From assembly GCF_036346105.1 (NCBI RefSeq), contig NZ_CP107811.1, positions 1,922,001-1,986,000 of the forward strand: a stretch of 64,000 bases of DNA, in the 5' to 3' direction. The notes under the pieces are model-generated. The model saw nothing but the letters and a program-made list of their open reading frames with translations, ran no database searches and was not told where the DNA came from. The position numbers were made by a program, and so were the translations under genes. The stretch's first letter is position 1, and each line of letters opens with the position of its first letter. This DNA is from Streptomyces sp. NBC_00539. Lineage in GTDB: Bacteria > Actinomycetota > Actinomycetes > Streptomycetales > Streptomycetaceae. Of this stretch, positions 7,489 through 16,076 are shown one piece after another.

Positions 7489-9945
7489 ATGGCCCGCCGC
7501 AGCACGAAGACCCCGCCGCCGGAGGATTTCGAGGAGAAGATCCTCGACATCGACGTCGTCGACGAAATGCAGGGCTCCTTCCTCGAGTACGCGTACTCGG
7601 TGATCTACTCCCGTGCCCTGCCGGACGCCCGCGACGGCATGAAGCCGGTGCACCGGCGCATCGTCTACCAGATGAACGAGATGGGCCTGCGCCCCGACCG
7701 CGGGTACGTCAAGTGCGCCCGCGTCGTCGGCGAGGTCATGGGCAAGCTGCACCCGCACGGCGACGCGTCGATCTACGACGCCCTCGTACGCATGGCGCAG
7801 CCCTTCTCGATGCGGCTGCCGCTCGTGGACGGCCACGGCAACTTCGGTTCGCTCGGCAACGACGACCCGCCGGCCGCCATGCGTTACACCGAGTGCAAGA
7901 TGGCCGACGCCACGTCACTGATGACGGAGTCGATCGACGAGAACACCGTCGACTTCGCCGCCAACTACGACGGCCAGGAGCGCGAGCCGGTGGCGCTGCC
8001 CGCCGCCTACCCGAACCTGCTGGTCAACGGCGCCTCCGGGATCGCGGTCGGCATGGCCACCAACATGCCGCCGCACAACCTCGGCGAGGTCATCGCCGCC
8101 GCCCGGCACTTGATCCGGTACCCGCAGGCGGACCTGGAGGCGCTGATGCGCTTCGTGCCGGGCCCCGACCTGCCGACCGGCGGACGGATCGTGGGACTGT
8201 CCGGCATCAAGGACGCCTACGAGAACGGCCGCGGGACGTTCAAGATCCGCGCGACGGTGGCCGTGGAGAACGTGACCGCCCGCCGCAAGGGCCTGGTCGT
8301 CACCGAACTGCCCTTCACGGTCGGCCCCGAGAAGGTCATCGCGAAGATCAAGGACCTCGTCGGTTCGAAGAAGCTCCAGGGCATCGCCGACGTCAAGGAC
8401 CTCACCGACCGCTCGCACGGCCTGCGCCTGGTCATCGAGATCAAGAACGGCTTCCACCCGGAGGCCGTACTGGAGCAGCTCTACAAGCTGACGCCGATGG
8501 AGGAGTCCTTCGGCATCAACAACGTCGCGCTGGTCGACGGACAGCCGCTGACGCTGGGCCTCAAGGAGCTGCTGGAGGTCTACCTCGACCACCGCTTCGA
8601 GGTCGTACGGCGGCGCAGCGAGTTCCGCCGGGGCAAGCGGCGCGACCGCCTGCACCTGGTCGAGGGCCTGCTGGTGGCCCTCATCGACATCGACGAGGTC
8701 ATCCGGATCATCCGGGACAGCGACAACTCGGCTCAGGCCAAGGAACGGCTGATCGAGCGGTTCTCCCTGAGCGAGATCCAGACCCAGTACATCCTGGACA
8801 CCCCGCTGCGCCGGCTCACCCGCTTCGACCGGATCGAGCTGGAGTCCGAGCGCGACCGGCTGACGGGCGAGATCGACGAGCTGACCGGGATCCTGGAGTC
8901 CGACAGCGAGCTGCGCAAGCTGGTCTCCTCCGAACTGGCCGCCGTCGCGAAGAAGTTCTCCACCGAACGGCGTACGGTCCTGCTGGAGTCGGGTGCCGCG
9001 CCGGTCGGGGCGGTTCCGCTGGAGGTCGCGGACGACCCCTGCCGGGTGCTGCTGTCCTCGACGGGGCTGCTGGCGCGTACGGTGACCGCCGAACCGCTGC
9101 CGTTGGAGGAGGGCGGCCCCCGCGCCAAGCACGACCTGATCGTCTCGCAGGTCACCGCCACGGCCCGGGCCGAGGTCGGCGTGGTCACCTCCTACGGGCG
9201 GCTGCTGCGGCTGTCGGTGATCGACCTGCCGCAGCTGCCGGACACCCACACCGCGCCCAACCTGGCGGGGGGCGCCCCGGTCGCCGAGTTCCTGTCGGGC
9301 CTGGAGGCGGACGAGCAGGTGATCTGCCTGCTCTCGCTGGACGAGTCCTCGCAGGGCCTGGCGCTGGGCACCGAACAGGGCGTGGTCAAGCGGGTCGTGC
9401 CGGACTACCCGGCGAACAAGGACGAGCTGGAGGTCATCACCCTCAAGGAGGGTGACCGGATCGTCGGCGCGGTCGAGCTGAGCACGGGTGAGGAGGACCT
9501 CGTCTTCATCACCGACGACGCCCAGCTGCTGCGCTACCCGGCGGGTCAGGTGCGTCCGCAGGGCCGCCCGGCGGGCGGTATGGCCGGCATCAAGCTCTCC
9601 GAGGGCGCCAAGGTGATCCACTTCTCGGCGGTGGACCCGGGACGCGAAGCCATGGTGTTCACGGTGGCGGGCTCCCACGGGACGCTGGACGACTCGGTGC
9701 TGTCCGGGAAGCTGACCCCGTTCGACCAGTACCCGCGCAAGGGCAGGGCCACCGGCGGCGTGCGCTGCCAGCGGTTCCTCAAGGGTGAGGACGTGCTGAC
9801 GCTGGCCTGGGCGGGCAACGCTCCCGTCCGTGCGGCGGCGGCCGGTGGGGCCCCGGCCGAGCTGCCGGCGGTCGACCCGCGCCGGGACGGCTCGGGCACG
9901 TCTCTGCCGGCCGTCGTCGCGGCGTTGGCGGGTGGCGCGCTGTAG
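7489..9945 (+). CDS. parC: DNA topoisomerase IV subunit A
   Basis: This 818-residue protein is a type IIA topoisomerase A subunit that cuts and rejoins DNA. It has the breakage-reunion domain with the catalytic tyrosine at 133 ([10 protein letters not shown]), the conserved [16 protein letters not shown] block and the QRDR stretch [17 protein letters not shown]. The residue equivalent to E. coli GyrA Ser83 is Ala93, as is usual in actinobacteria. The C-terminal region is a beta-pinwheel DNA-wrapping domain without a full GyrA box, which favours ParC over GyrA. The separate parE at 20.7-22.8 kb supports this. Together they decatenate daughter chromosomes, needed at sporulation septation. A strong RBS precedes the ATG and a hairpin follows the gene. 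Confidence 0.94.
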   Translation: MARRSTKTPPPEDFEEKILDIDVVDEMQGSFLEYAYSVIYSRALPDARDGMKPVHRRIVYQMNEMGLRPDRGYVKCARVVGEVMGKLHPHGDASIYDALVRMAQPFSMRLPLVDGHGNFGSLGNDDPPAAMRYTECKMADATSLMTESIDENTVDFAANYDGQEREPVALPAAYPNLLVNGASGIAVGMATNMPPHNLGEVIAAARHLIRYPQADLEALMRFVPGPDLPTGGRIVGLSGIKDAYENGRGTFKIRATVAVENVTARRKGLVVTELPFTVGPEKVIAKIKDLVGSKKLQGIADVKDLTDRSHGLRLVIEIKNGFHPEAVLEQLYKLTPMEESFGINNVALVDGQPLTLGLKELLEVYLDHRFEVVRRRSEFRRGKRRDRLHLVEGLLVALIDIDEVIRIIRDSDNSAQAKERLIERFSLSEIQTQYILDTPLRRLTRFDRIELESERDRLTGEIDELTGILESDSELRKLVSSELAAVAKKFSTERRTVLLESGAAPVGAVPLEVADDPCRVLLSSTGLLARTVTAEPLPLEEGGPRAKHDLIVSQVTATARAEVGVVTSYGRLLRLSVIDLPQLPDTHTAPNLAGGAPVAEFLSGLEADEQVICLLSLDESSQGLALGTEQGVVKRVVPDYPANKDELEVITLKEGDRIVGAVELSTGEEDLVFITDDAQLLRYPAGQVRPQGRPAGGMAGIKLSEGAKVIHFSAVDPGREAMVFTVAGSHGTLDDSVLSGKLTPFDQYPRKGRATGGVRCQRFLKGEDVLTLAWAGNAPVRAAAAGGAPAELPAVDPRRDGSGTSLPAVVAALAGGAL

Positions 9946-9955
9946 GACGCAGGAC

Positions 9956-9999
9956 GGCATTCGGGTGGTGCGACCCTGGGGACGTACCACCCGAATGCC
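9956..9999 (+). terminator. Terminator after parC
   Basis: Long arms built on GGCATTCGGGTGGT and the complementary ACCACCCGAATGCC are followed by ACTAGTGTTTT, about 10 nt past the parC stop. Confidence 0.88.
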
Positions 10000-10044
10000 G
10001 ACTAGTGTTTTCCCTTCGGGTGCGGGTGGGGGGAGCTACAGCTG

Positions 10045-12168
10045 ATGAGCCGTCGAGCGAGCAGCGGACTGATCGGGGTCTGGGCGGAGGCGCAGCGCCA
10101 GCAGCAGCGCAGTCAGGTGATCCGGCAACGCGAGGCCGAGCGCCGGCAGCGGGCCTACGAACGCGAGGCCGCCCGGGGTCAGCGGGAGCAGCAGGCCGCC
10201 TACAAGCAGCGCCGTGAGGCCGAGGCGCGACGCCTGACCGAGGCCCTCGACGCGCAAGTGGCCTCCCTGCAAGGGCTACTGGCCGCCGGCTGCCGCGCAC
10301 CGGCGTTCCGTATGGCCGCCCTGGTACGCCCGGAGCAGCTCGAACCCTTCAATCCGGGCGCGCTGGCGCAGCCCCTGCCGATGCCGCAGCTCCAGCAGTT
10401 CCAGCACCAGAGCAGCGGATGGACGCTCGGCTCGGGCCGCCGCGCACAGGCGGAACGTGAGGCACACGACCGGTACACCCAGGCGTGGCAGGCCGCGCAC
10501 GCTGCGGAGCAGCAGCGGCAGCGGCAACTGGCCGCTTACCGGCAGCAGTACGACCAGTGGGCGGCCGCGCAGCTCGCCGGCATCCGCGCGCACAACAACG
10601 GCCTCGGTGAACTGGCCACCGCCCTGCGGGCCGGGGACGCCGAAGCGGCGGTCGAGTACTTCTCGGCCGCGCTGTACGCCTCCTCGGCCTGGCCGGAGAA
10701 CCTGCCGCGGCAGGTGTCCGCCGCGTACGACCGGGCTGCCCGGCAGTTGGTGCTGGACTGGGAGCTGCCGCGCTTCGAGGTGGTGCCGCAGACCAAGGCG
10801 GTCCGCTACGTGCCCAGCACGGACCTGGACAAGGAGACCGCCCGCCCCGTCACGCAGCGCCGGACGCTGTACCGGGACCTGCTGGCCCAGTGCGTGCTGC
10901 TGGTGCTGCGCGAGCTGTACGCGGCGGACGAGTTCGGCGCGCTGGACTCGGTGGTCGTCAACGGGTTCGTGGACGACCACGATCCGGTGACGGGGCAGGA
11001 AGCGCAGATGGTCCTGGCCACCGTGCGAGCCGATCGCGAGGCCTTCGCCGGGCTGCGCCTGGAGCAGGTGAGCGCGGTGGACTGCCTGCTCGACGGGCTG
11101 GGCGGACAGCTGTCGGCCCGGCCGGACCAGTCGGCGGCGGTGCGGCCCGGGCGCCGGCCCGGCGAGGTCGGTGGCGTCGTCAGCCACGGCGGGCACGCGG
11201 GCGGCGGCGAGGAGGAGCCCGACCTGTTCACGATGGACCCCATCGCCTTCGAGAACCTGGTCGCCGAGCTGTTCCGGGCGATGGGCATGGAAGCGGTGAC
11301 CACGCAGCGGTCGGGTGACGGCGGCGTCGACGTGGAGGCACTGGACCCGGCGCCGATCCGGGGCGGGCGGATCGTCGTCCAGGTCAAGCGCTACCGCAAC
11401 ACGGTCCCGCCGACGGCGGTGCGGGACCTGTACGGCACGGTCCAGGACAGGGGGGCGAACAAGGGGGTGCTGGTCACCACCGCGTCCTTCGGGCCGGGGT
11501 CGTACACCTTTGCCAACGGCAAGCCCCTGGAGTTGGTTCCCGGGACCGAACTGGTGGCGCTGCTGCACCAGCACGGGCTCCGGGGACGCCTCGGCGACGG
11601 CGGCCGCCCGGCGGCGGCGCGCGCTGCGGCGCCGGCGCCCACGCCCACGACCACGCCGGCATCCCCGCCCGCGACGGACCCGGCCTCGTACAACGTGCTC
11701 GGCATGTCGTGGTCGGGCAGCGTCGCTCTGGACGTCTGCGCGCTGGTCTGCGAGGGCAGCCGGGTGCTGAGCGAGGACCACTTCGTCTTCTTCAACAACC
11801 TCCGGACACCGGACGGTTCCGTGCGGTCCGGGACGCACACGGCGCCCGACAAGGCGGCCGTGGAGGTGGACTTCGACGCCCTGCCCGAGCGTGCCGACCG
11901 CCTGGTGCTCGTGGCCGCCATCGATCCGGAGGTCAATCCGGACGCCGATCTCGCGGGCTTCACCGAAGCCCGGATCCGGCTCCTCGACTCCGCCGGGCAG
12001 GAACTCGACCAGCTGGAGGTCTCCGACGGACGGCACGGCGAGACGGCGCTGGTGCTCGGCTCCTTCCGTCGCCGCCCGGGCGGCGACTGGAAGTTCGTGA
12101 TCGGCGGCAAGGGCTACCGCGGAGGTCTGGGGGACCTCCTCGGCGACTTCGGCATCGAGGTCGCCTGA
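10045..12168 (+). CDS. Coiled-coil / Mrr-type nuclease / TerD fusion protein
   Basis: This 707-residue protein has three parts. Residues 1-200 are very rich in Gln, Arg, Glu and Ala and should form long coiled coils. Residues about 393-510 look like a PD-(D/E)XK restriction-type nuclease of the Mrr family: DPIAFENLVAELFRAMGME, then SGDGGVDV with the metal Asp, then VQVKRYRN with the Q-x-K pair, then GVLVTTASF. After a Pro/Ala/Thr linker (about 515-545), residues 547-707 form a TerD domain (YNVLGMSWSG, FVFFNNLRTPDGSV), a calcium-binding fold of tellurite and stress-resistance clusters. The GGGGAG-type RBS lies just before the ATG. No methylase or ter genes are adjacent. A stress- or invasion-triggered nuclease is a reasonable inference, not proven. 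Confidence 0.85.
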   Translation: MSRRASSGLIGVWAEAQRQQQRSQVIRQREAERRQRAYEREAARGQREQQAAYKQRREAEARRLTEALDAQVASLQGLLAAGCRAPAFRMAALVRPEQLEPFNPGALAQPLPMPQLQQFQHQSSGWTLGSGRRAQAEREAHDRYTQAWQAAHAAEQQRQRQLAAYRQQYDQWAAAQLAGIRAHNNGLGELATALRAGDAEAAVEYFSAALYASSAWPENLPRQVSAAYDRAARQLVLDWELPRFEVVPQTKAVRYVPSTDLDKETARPVTQRRTLYRDLLAQCVLLVLRELYAADEFGALDSVVVNGFVDDHDPVTGQEAQMVLATVRADREAFAGLRLEQVSAVDCLLDGLGGQLSARPDQSAAVRPGRRPGEVGGVVSHGGHAGGGEEEPDLFTMDPIAFENLVAELFRAMGMEAVTTQRSGDGGVDVEALDPAPIRGGRIVVQVKRYRNTVPPTAVRDLYGTVQDRGANKGVLVTTASFGPGSYTFANGKPLELVPGTELVALLHQHGLRGRLGDGGRPAAARAAAPAPTPTTTPASPPATDPASYNVLGMSWSGSVALDVCALVCEGSRVLSEDHFVFFNNLRTPDGSVRSGTHTAPDKAAVEVDFDALPERADRLVLVAAIDPEVNPDADLAGFTEARIRLLDSAGQELDQLEVSDGRHGETALVLGSFRRRPGGDWKFVIGGKGYRGGLGDLLGDFGIEVA

Positions 12169-12175
12169 GCCCCGG

Positions 12176-13312
12176 CTAGGTCTGCTCCGGCTCGTCGAGC
12201 GAGGTGTCGTCGGGCGCGGCTTCCTCTTCCCGGACGGGCCGGGCGAGGTACCGCAGCACGCCCCACATGCTCTCGGGGCTCACCTGACGCGGCTGCGGCT
12301 CGCGGCAGGCCTCCAGTTCGCGCAGCAGACCGGCGCCTTCCATGGCGGAGCCGATCAGGACCAGCTGCGTCAGCCGTGCCTCGCCCCGCCCCCAGGGGGC
12401 GGTGGCGAAGCGGAGGAAGCGGCCCACCGCCTGGACCTCGTAGCGTTCCTCGTGCCCGGGGACGCCGAAGTAGACGTAGCCCTTGATCCGGTAGAGACCG
12501 GCCGGCCGGCGGTCGAGGAAGTCGATGAACCGGCGCGGGTGCATCGCCTGCTCCGATACGAATTCCACGCTTTCGTACCCGGTGTGGACGTGCCCGGCGT
12601 GGCCCTCCTCGCCGTCCGCGGCCTCCCCGGCCAGCAGGTCCTCGAAGGACAGCTGGCCCTGTGGCTGGGTCCAGGGCCGGCGGTCGAAGAGCAGTTCGGG
12701 GTCGACCCGCCCGTGGTCGACGGCCACCACCGGCGTGCCGGGCGCGCACAGTGCGGCGATTTCCGCCTCGGTGCGGGCCCGCTCGGCGGCGTCGATCCGG
12801 TCGGTCTTGTTCAGGACCACCAGGTCGGCGACCGCAAGATGGCGGTCGGTCTCCGGGTGCTTGGCCCGCGTCGCGTCGAACTCCGCGGCGTCCACGACCT
12901 CCACCGTCCCGCCGTACCGGATCGCGGGGTTCTCGCTGGCCATCAGCATCCGGATCAGTTCCTGCGGTTCGGCCAGGCCGCTCGCCTCGATGACGATGAC
13001 GTCGATCCGGTGCGCGGGGGCGGAGAGCTTCTCCAGGTACGCGTCGAGTTCGCTTCCGTCGACCGCGCAGCACAGGCAGCCCCCGCCGAGCGAGACCATC
13101 GAGTCGCCGAGCTGCCCGGCCACCGCCATCGCGTCGATCTCGATCGCGCCGAAGTCGTTGACGACGACTCCGATGCGCGTGCCGCCGCGGTGGGCGAGGA
13201 GGTGGTTGAGCAGGGTGGTCTTACCGGATCCGAGGAACCCGGCGAGGACCACGACGGGGATGGTGCGAGCGCTCCGGTCGGGCTGCCTGGGGGTGGGTGA
13301 TGTCGGGTGCAC
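12176..13312 (-). CDS. CobW/COG0523 family metal-related GTPase
   Basis: This 378-residue protein has the G1 loop GFLGSGKTT (residues 25-33), the COG0523 metal-binding motif CLCC at 79-82, and the NKTD guanine-specificity motif. A CobW C-terminal domain follows. COG0523 proteins deliver zinc or another metal to client enzymes using GTP. The GTG start at 13312 is chosen because it lies 14 nt after the upstream citrate synthase stop; longer readings run back into that gene. It is probably cotranscribed with the citrate synthase, which is unusual company for a CobW protein and gives no clear metal. No Zur box or cobalamin riboswitch is visible. It converges with the nuclease-TerD gene with a 7-bp gap. 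Confidence 0.88.
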   Translation of the reverse strand: MHPTSPTPRQPDRSARTIPVVVLAGFLGSGKTTLLNHLLAHRGGTRIGVVVNDFGAIEIDAMAVAGQLGDSMVSLGGGCLCCAVDGSELDAYLEKLSAPAHRIDVIVIEASGLAEPQELIRMLMASENPAIRYGGTVEVVDAAEFDATRAKHPETDRHLAVADLVVLNKTDRIDAAERARTEAEIAALCAPGTPVVAVDHGRVDPELLFDRRPWTQPQGQLSFEDLLAGEAADGEEGHAGHVHTGYESVEFVSEQAMHPRRFIDFLDRRPAGLYRIKGYVYFGVPGHEERYEVQAVGRFLRFATAPWGRGEARLTQLVLIGSAMEGAGLLRELEACREPQPRQVSPESMWGVLRYLARPVREEEAAPDDTSLDEPEQT

Positions 13313-13326
13313 CCGGCCGATCGTAG

Positions 13327-14478
13327 TCAGCCGAGCGCGGGAACCGGCTGGGGCGGGGTGGGGCCGCTGTAGCGGGCGGCGGGGCGGATGATCTTCGAGT
13401 CGGCGGCCTGTTCCAGGATGTTGGCGCTCCAGCCGACCACGCGGGCCGCGCAGAACGTCGGGGTGAACATCTCGCGCGGCAGTCCGCACAGCTCCATGAC
13501 GACGCCGGCGTAGAACTCCACGTTGGTGTGCAGCTCACGGTGCGGTTTGAGCTCGGCGAGGATTTCCTCGACGTGCTGTTCGACCTCGACCGCGAAGTCC
13601 ACCAGCGGGCCGCCGAACTGCCGGGCGACGTCGCGCAGCATCCGCGAGCGCGGGTCCTCGGTGCGGTAGACGGGGTGGCCGAAGCCCATGATCCGGTCGC
13701 CGGCGAGCACGCGTTCGCGGATCCACGCGTCGATCCGGTCCGCCGTGCCGATCGCGTCGAGGGTGTCCAGGGCCCGGCTCGGGGCGCCTCCGTGCAGCGG
13801 CCCGGAAAGTGCCCCGATCGCCCCGGTCAGACAGGCGGCGATGTCGGCACCGGTGGAGGCGATGACGCGGGCGGTGAAGGTGGAGGCGTTGAAGCCGTGG
13901 TCGATCGTGGAGATCAGGTACTGCTCGACCGCGCGGGCCTTGGCCGGCTCGGGCTCCTGACCGGTCAGCATGTACAGGTAGTTGGCGGCGTACGGAAGGT
14001 CGTCGCGCGGGTCCACCGGTTCCAGGCCCTGCCCGAGCCGGTGCAGCGCGGTGAGCAGGGTCGGCACGGCGGCGCAGGCGGCGAGCGCGTCGGCCGCCCG
14101 GCGGTCGGGGCTCAGGTCGTAGACGGGGCGGAAGCCGGCGGATGCGCCGAGCAGGGACAGCGCCGTGCGCAGACCGGCGAGCGGGCCGGACAGGGAGGTG
14201 GCCCGGGCGAGGGCCGGCAGGGCGTCGCGCACCTCGGCGGGCAGGTGGCGCAGCGGCACGGTCTCGGCGGTGAAGGCGGCTCGCTCGGCTGCGTCCACGG
14301 GCAGGGCGCCCCGGAACATCAGCTGCCACACGTCCTCGAAGCTGCGGCTCGCTGCGAGCTCGACGGCCGAGTACTGGCGGTAGTGGTAGAAGCCTTCGCG
14401 GCCCCGTACGTCCCCGAGTTGCGTCTCGGTGACCACGACGCCCGCGAGTCCGCGGGGTACTTCGACGGTGAGGTTCAT
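13327..14478 (-). CDS. Citrate synthase / 2-methylcitrate synthase family protein
   Basis: This 383-residue protein condenses acetyl- or propionyl-CoA with oxaloacetate by family membership. Visible active-site regions are STIDHGFNASTF, the MGFGHPVYRTEDPRS histidine block, and the FTPTFCAARVVGWSANILEQ end segment. Its length is typical of the short bacterial class. The start at 14478 (MNLTVEVP) gives the normal N-terminus; ATGs up to 14496 are possible but would run into the palindromic operator. It is divergent from a second citrate synthase fused to a DNA-binding domain, with a nested palindrome between them, so that protein probably controls this gene. CobW follows in the same operon. The preferred acyl-CoA cannot be told from the sequence. 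Confidence 0.9.
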   Translation of the reverse strand: MNLTVEVPRGLAGVVVTETQLGDVRGREGFYHYRQYSAVELAASRSFEDVWQLMFRGALPVDAAERAAFTAETVPLRHLPAEVRDALPALARATSLSGPLAGLRTALSLLGASAGFRPVYDLSPDRRAADALAACAAVPTLLTALHRLGQGLEPVDPRDDLPYAANYLYMLTGQEPEPAKARAVEQYLISTIDHGFNASTFTARVIASTGADIAACLTGAIGALSGPLHGGAPSRALDTLDAIGTADRIDAWIRERVLAGDRIMGFGHPVYRTEDPRSRMLRDVARQFGGPLVDFAVEVEQHVEEILAELKPHRELHTNVEFYAGVVMELCGLPREMFTPTFCAARVVGWSANILEQAADSKIIRPAARYSGPTPPQPVPALG

Positions 14479-14494
14479 GGATCGACCATCCATC

Positions 14495-14530
14495 ATGGAT
14501 TCAATCCTTGTCAATATTGATTGAATCCAT
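14495..14530. promoter_or_regulatory. Nested palindromic operator between the divergent citrate synthase genes
   Basis: Arms ATGGATTCAAT (14495-14505) and ATTGAATCCAT (14520-14530) are exact reverse complements. Inside them lies a second perfect palindrome, TCAATATTGA (14511-14520). The AT-rich block is striking in this GC-rich DNA. It lies 16 bp from one start codon and 18 bp from the other. Confidence 0.88.
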
Positions 14531-14548
14531 CTATGTAGGGTGGTGGTC

Positions 14549-15796
14549 ATGAACGAGCAGGCGGATGGCCGGCGGCGGCTCACCACCCGGCAAGCGGCGG
14601 AAGCGCTCGGAGTGAAGCCCGCGACCGTGTACGCGTACGTGAGCCGCGGGCAGCTCACCAGCCGGCGGGACCCGGTCGGGCGCGGCAGCAGCTTCGACGC
14701 GCACGAAGTCGAGGCACTGGCCCGGCGCAACCGGCGCGAGGCGGCCGGTCCGGCGGCCGCCTCGGGAGAACTTTCGGTCCGGACCTCCCTCACCCTGATC
14801 GAGGACGACCGGTACTACTTCCGCGGCGTGGACGCGGTCGAGCTGGCCTCGCGGCACCGCTACGAGGAGGTCGCCGAGTGGCTCTGGACCGGGAAGCCGG
14901 CTCCCGGCGCCCGGTTCACCGCGCCGCCGGAGCCCCTTGCCGCCGCGCGCCGTTCGGTGGCGGCGCTGCCCGAGCACAGCGGCCCCGTCGACCGGCTCCG
15001 GGTGGCGGTCGCGGCGGCTGCCGTGGCGGATCCGCTGCGGTTCGACCTGTCCGAGACCGCCGTACTGGGCTCCGCGCGCTGCCTGATCCCGACGCTGGTC
15101 GGCGCGCTGCCCGAGGTGGGTCCCGCCCAATGGGGCGGTGACGTCCGACTGGCCCGGCGGCTGTGGTCCCGGCTCACGCCGCAGGAGCCGGACCCGGACG
15201 CCCTGGCCGTGCTGGACCTCGCCCTGGCCCTCCTGGCCGACCACGACCTGGCCGCCTCCACCCTGGCCGTCCGCGTGGCGGCGTCGGCGCGGGCCCACCC
15301 GTACGCGGCCGTCTCGGCCGGACTCGGGGCCCTCGAAGGGCCACTCCACGGAGCCGCCGGGCGACTGGCGCACACGATGCTGGTGGAGGTCCTGGAGCGG
15401 GGCGCGGCCGCGCCGGTGGTGGCGGAGTACCTGCGGGCGGGACGCCGGGTGCCGGGGCTCGGCCACCGGCTCTACCGGGGGCAGGACCCGCGCGCCGGGG
15501 CGCTGTTCGCCCGGCTGGAACAGTTGCCGCAGGCCTCCCGGGCGCTGGGGGCGGCCCGGGACGTGGCCGAGGTGATGGCCCGCCACGGCGGCGGCCTCTA
15601 CCCCAACGTCGACTTGGCGGTGGCGGTGCTGACGGTGTCGTACGCCATGCCGGCCGAGGCGGGCGAGACGGTGTTCGCGGTGTCCCGGACGGCGGGCTGG
15701 ATCGCCCACGCCCTGGAGGAGTACCAGGAGCGCCCCCTCCGCATGCGCCCCAGCGGCCACTACACCGGCCCCCGCCCACCGCAGCCCCTCCCCTGA
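14549..15796 (+). CDS. Helix-turn-helix / citrate synthase fusion protein
   Basis: In this 415-residue protein, residues about 8-60 form a MerR/excisionase-type DNA-binding domain (TTRQAAEALGVKPATVYAYV, followed by GRGSSFDAHEVEAL). The rest is a citrate synthase fold with recognisable blocks: ADHDLAASTLAVRVAAS, GPLHGAA, the GLGHRLYRGQDPRAG histidine region and RTAGWIAHALEEYQE. The ATG at 14549 is preferred over the GTG at 14540 because AGGG sits 8 nt before it. The gene diverges from an ordinary citrate synthase across a strong palindrome. The simplest reading is a regulator that uses a citrate-synthase body to sense acyl-CoA, oxaloacetate or citrate, perhaps still enzymatic. No separate regulator for the pair is visible. 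Function is inference from architecture. Confidence 0.88.
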   Translation: MNEQADGRRRLTTRQAAEALGVKPATVYAYVSRGQLTSRRDPVGRGSSFDAHEVEALARRNRREAAGPAAASGELSVRTSLTLIEDDRYYFRGVDAVELASRHRYEEVAEWLWTGKPAPGARFTAPPEPLAAARRSVAALPEHSGPVDRLRVAVAAAAVADPLRFDLSETAVLGSARCLIPTLVGALPEVGPAQWGGDVRLARRLWSRLTPQEPDPDALAVLDLALALLADHDLAASTLAVRVAASARAHPYAAVSAGLGALEGPLHGAAGRLAHTMLVEVLERGAAAPVVAEYLRAGRRVPGLGHRLYRGQDPRAGALFARLEQLPQASRALGAARDVAEVMARHGGGLYPNVDLAVAVLTVSYAMPAEAGETVFAVSRTAGWIAHALEEYQERPLRMRPSGHYTGPRPPQPLP

Positions 15797-16076
15797 CGGC
15801 TCGGCCCGGCTCCGGGGCCGGCGGAGTGCGACCTCCCTCACTCCGGCCGGCTCGGTGGGAGCAGAGGGACCAGCCCGCGGGCCGGCCCGCACCCCTGGTG
15901 GGCCGGCAGGCCCTGCGCCCCGCCGGGGGCCTCCAGTTCCCGCCCCCGCCCGGTGCAGCGGGCGACGCGACCCCCGCGGCAGCGGCGTCCGCAGGGGCGC
16001 CTGCCCACCCCGGGCGGCCCGCCCGCGGCGTGGACCGGGATTCCGCTTGTGCCGAAGCCGACCTACGGTGCTACCC

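Noticed and set aside
7296-9455. Very long open frames overlapping parC in other frames, and similar ones over hflX, nrdJ and the siderophore genes
   Set aside because: GC-rich DNA leaves many long open frames. Their translations are low-complexity Arg/Pro/Gly/Ala mixtures with no family motif, and they sit exactly over genes with strong motifs.
14479-14793. N-terminal extension of the citrate synthase gene to 14793
   Set aside because: It overlaps the start of the divergent fusion gene and the palindromic operator, and has no family-like sequence.
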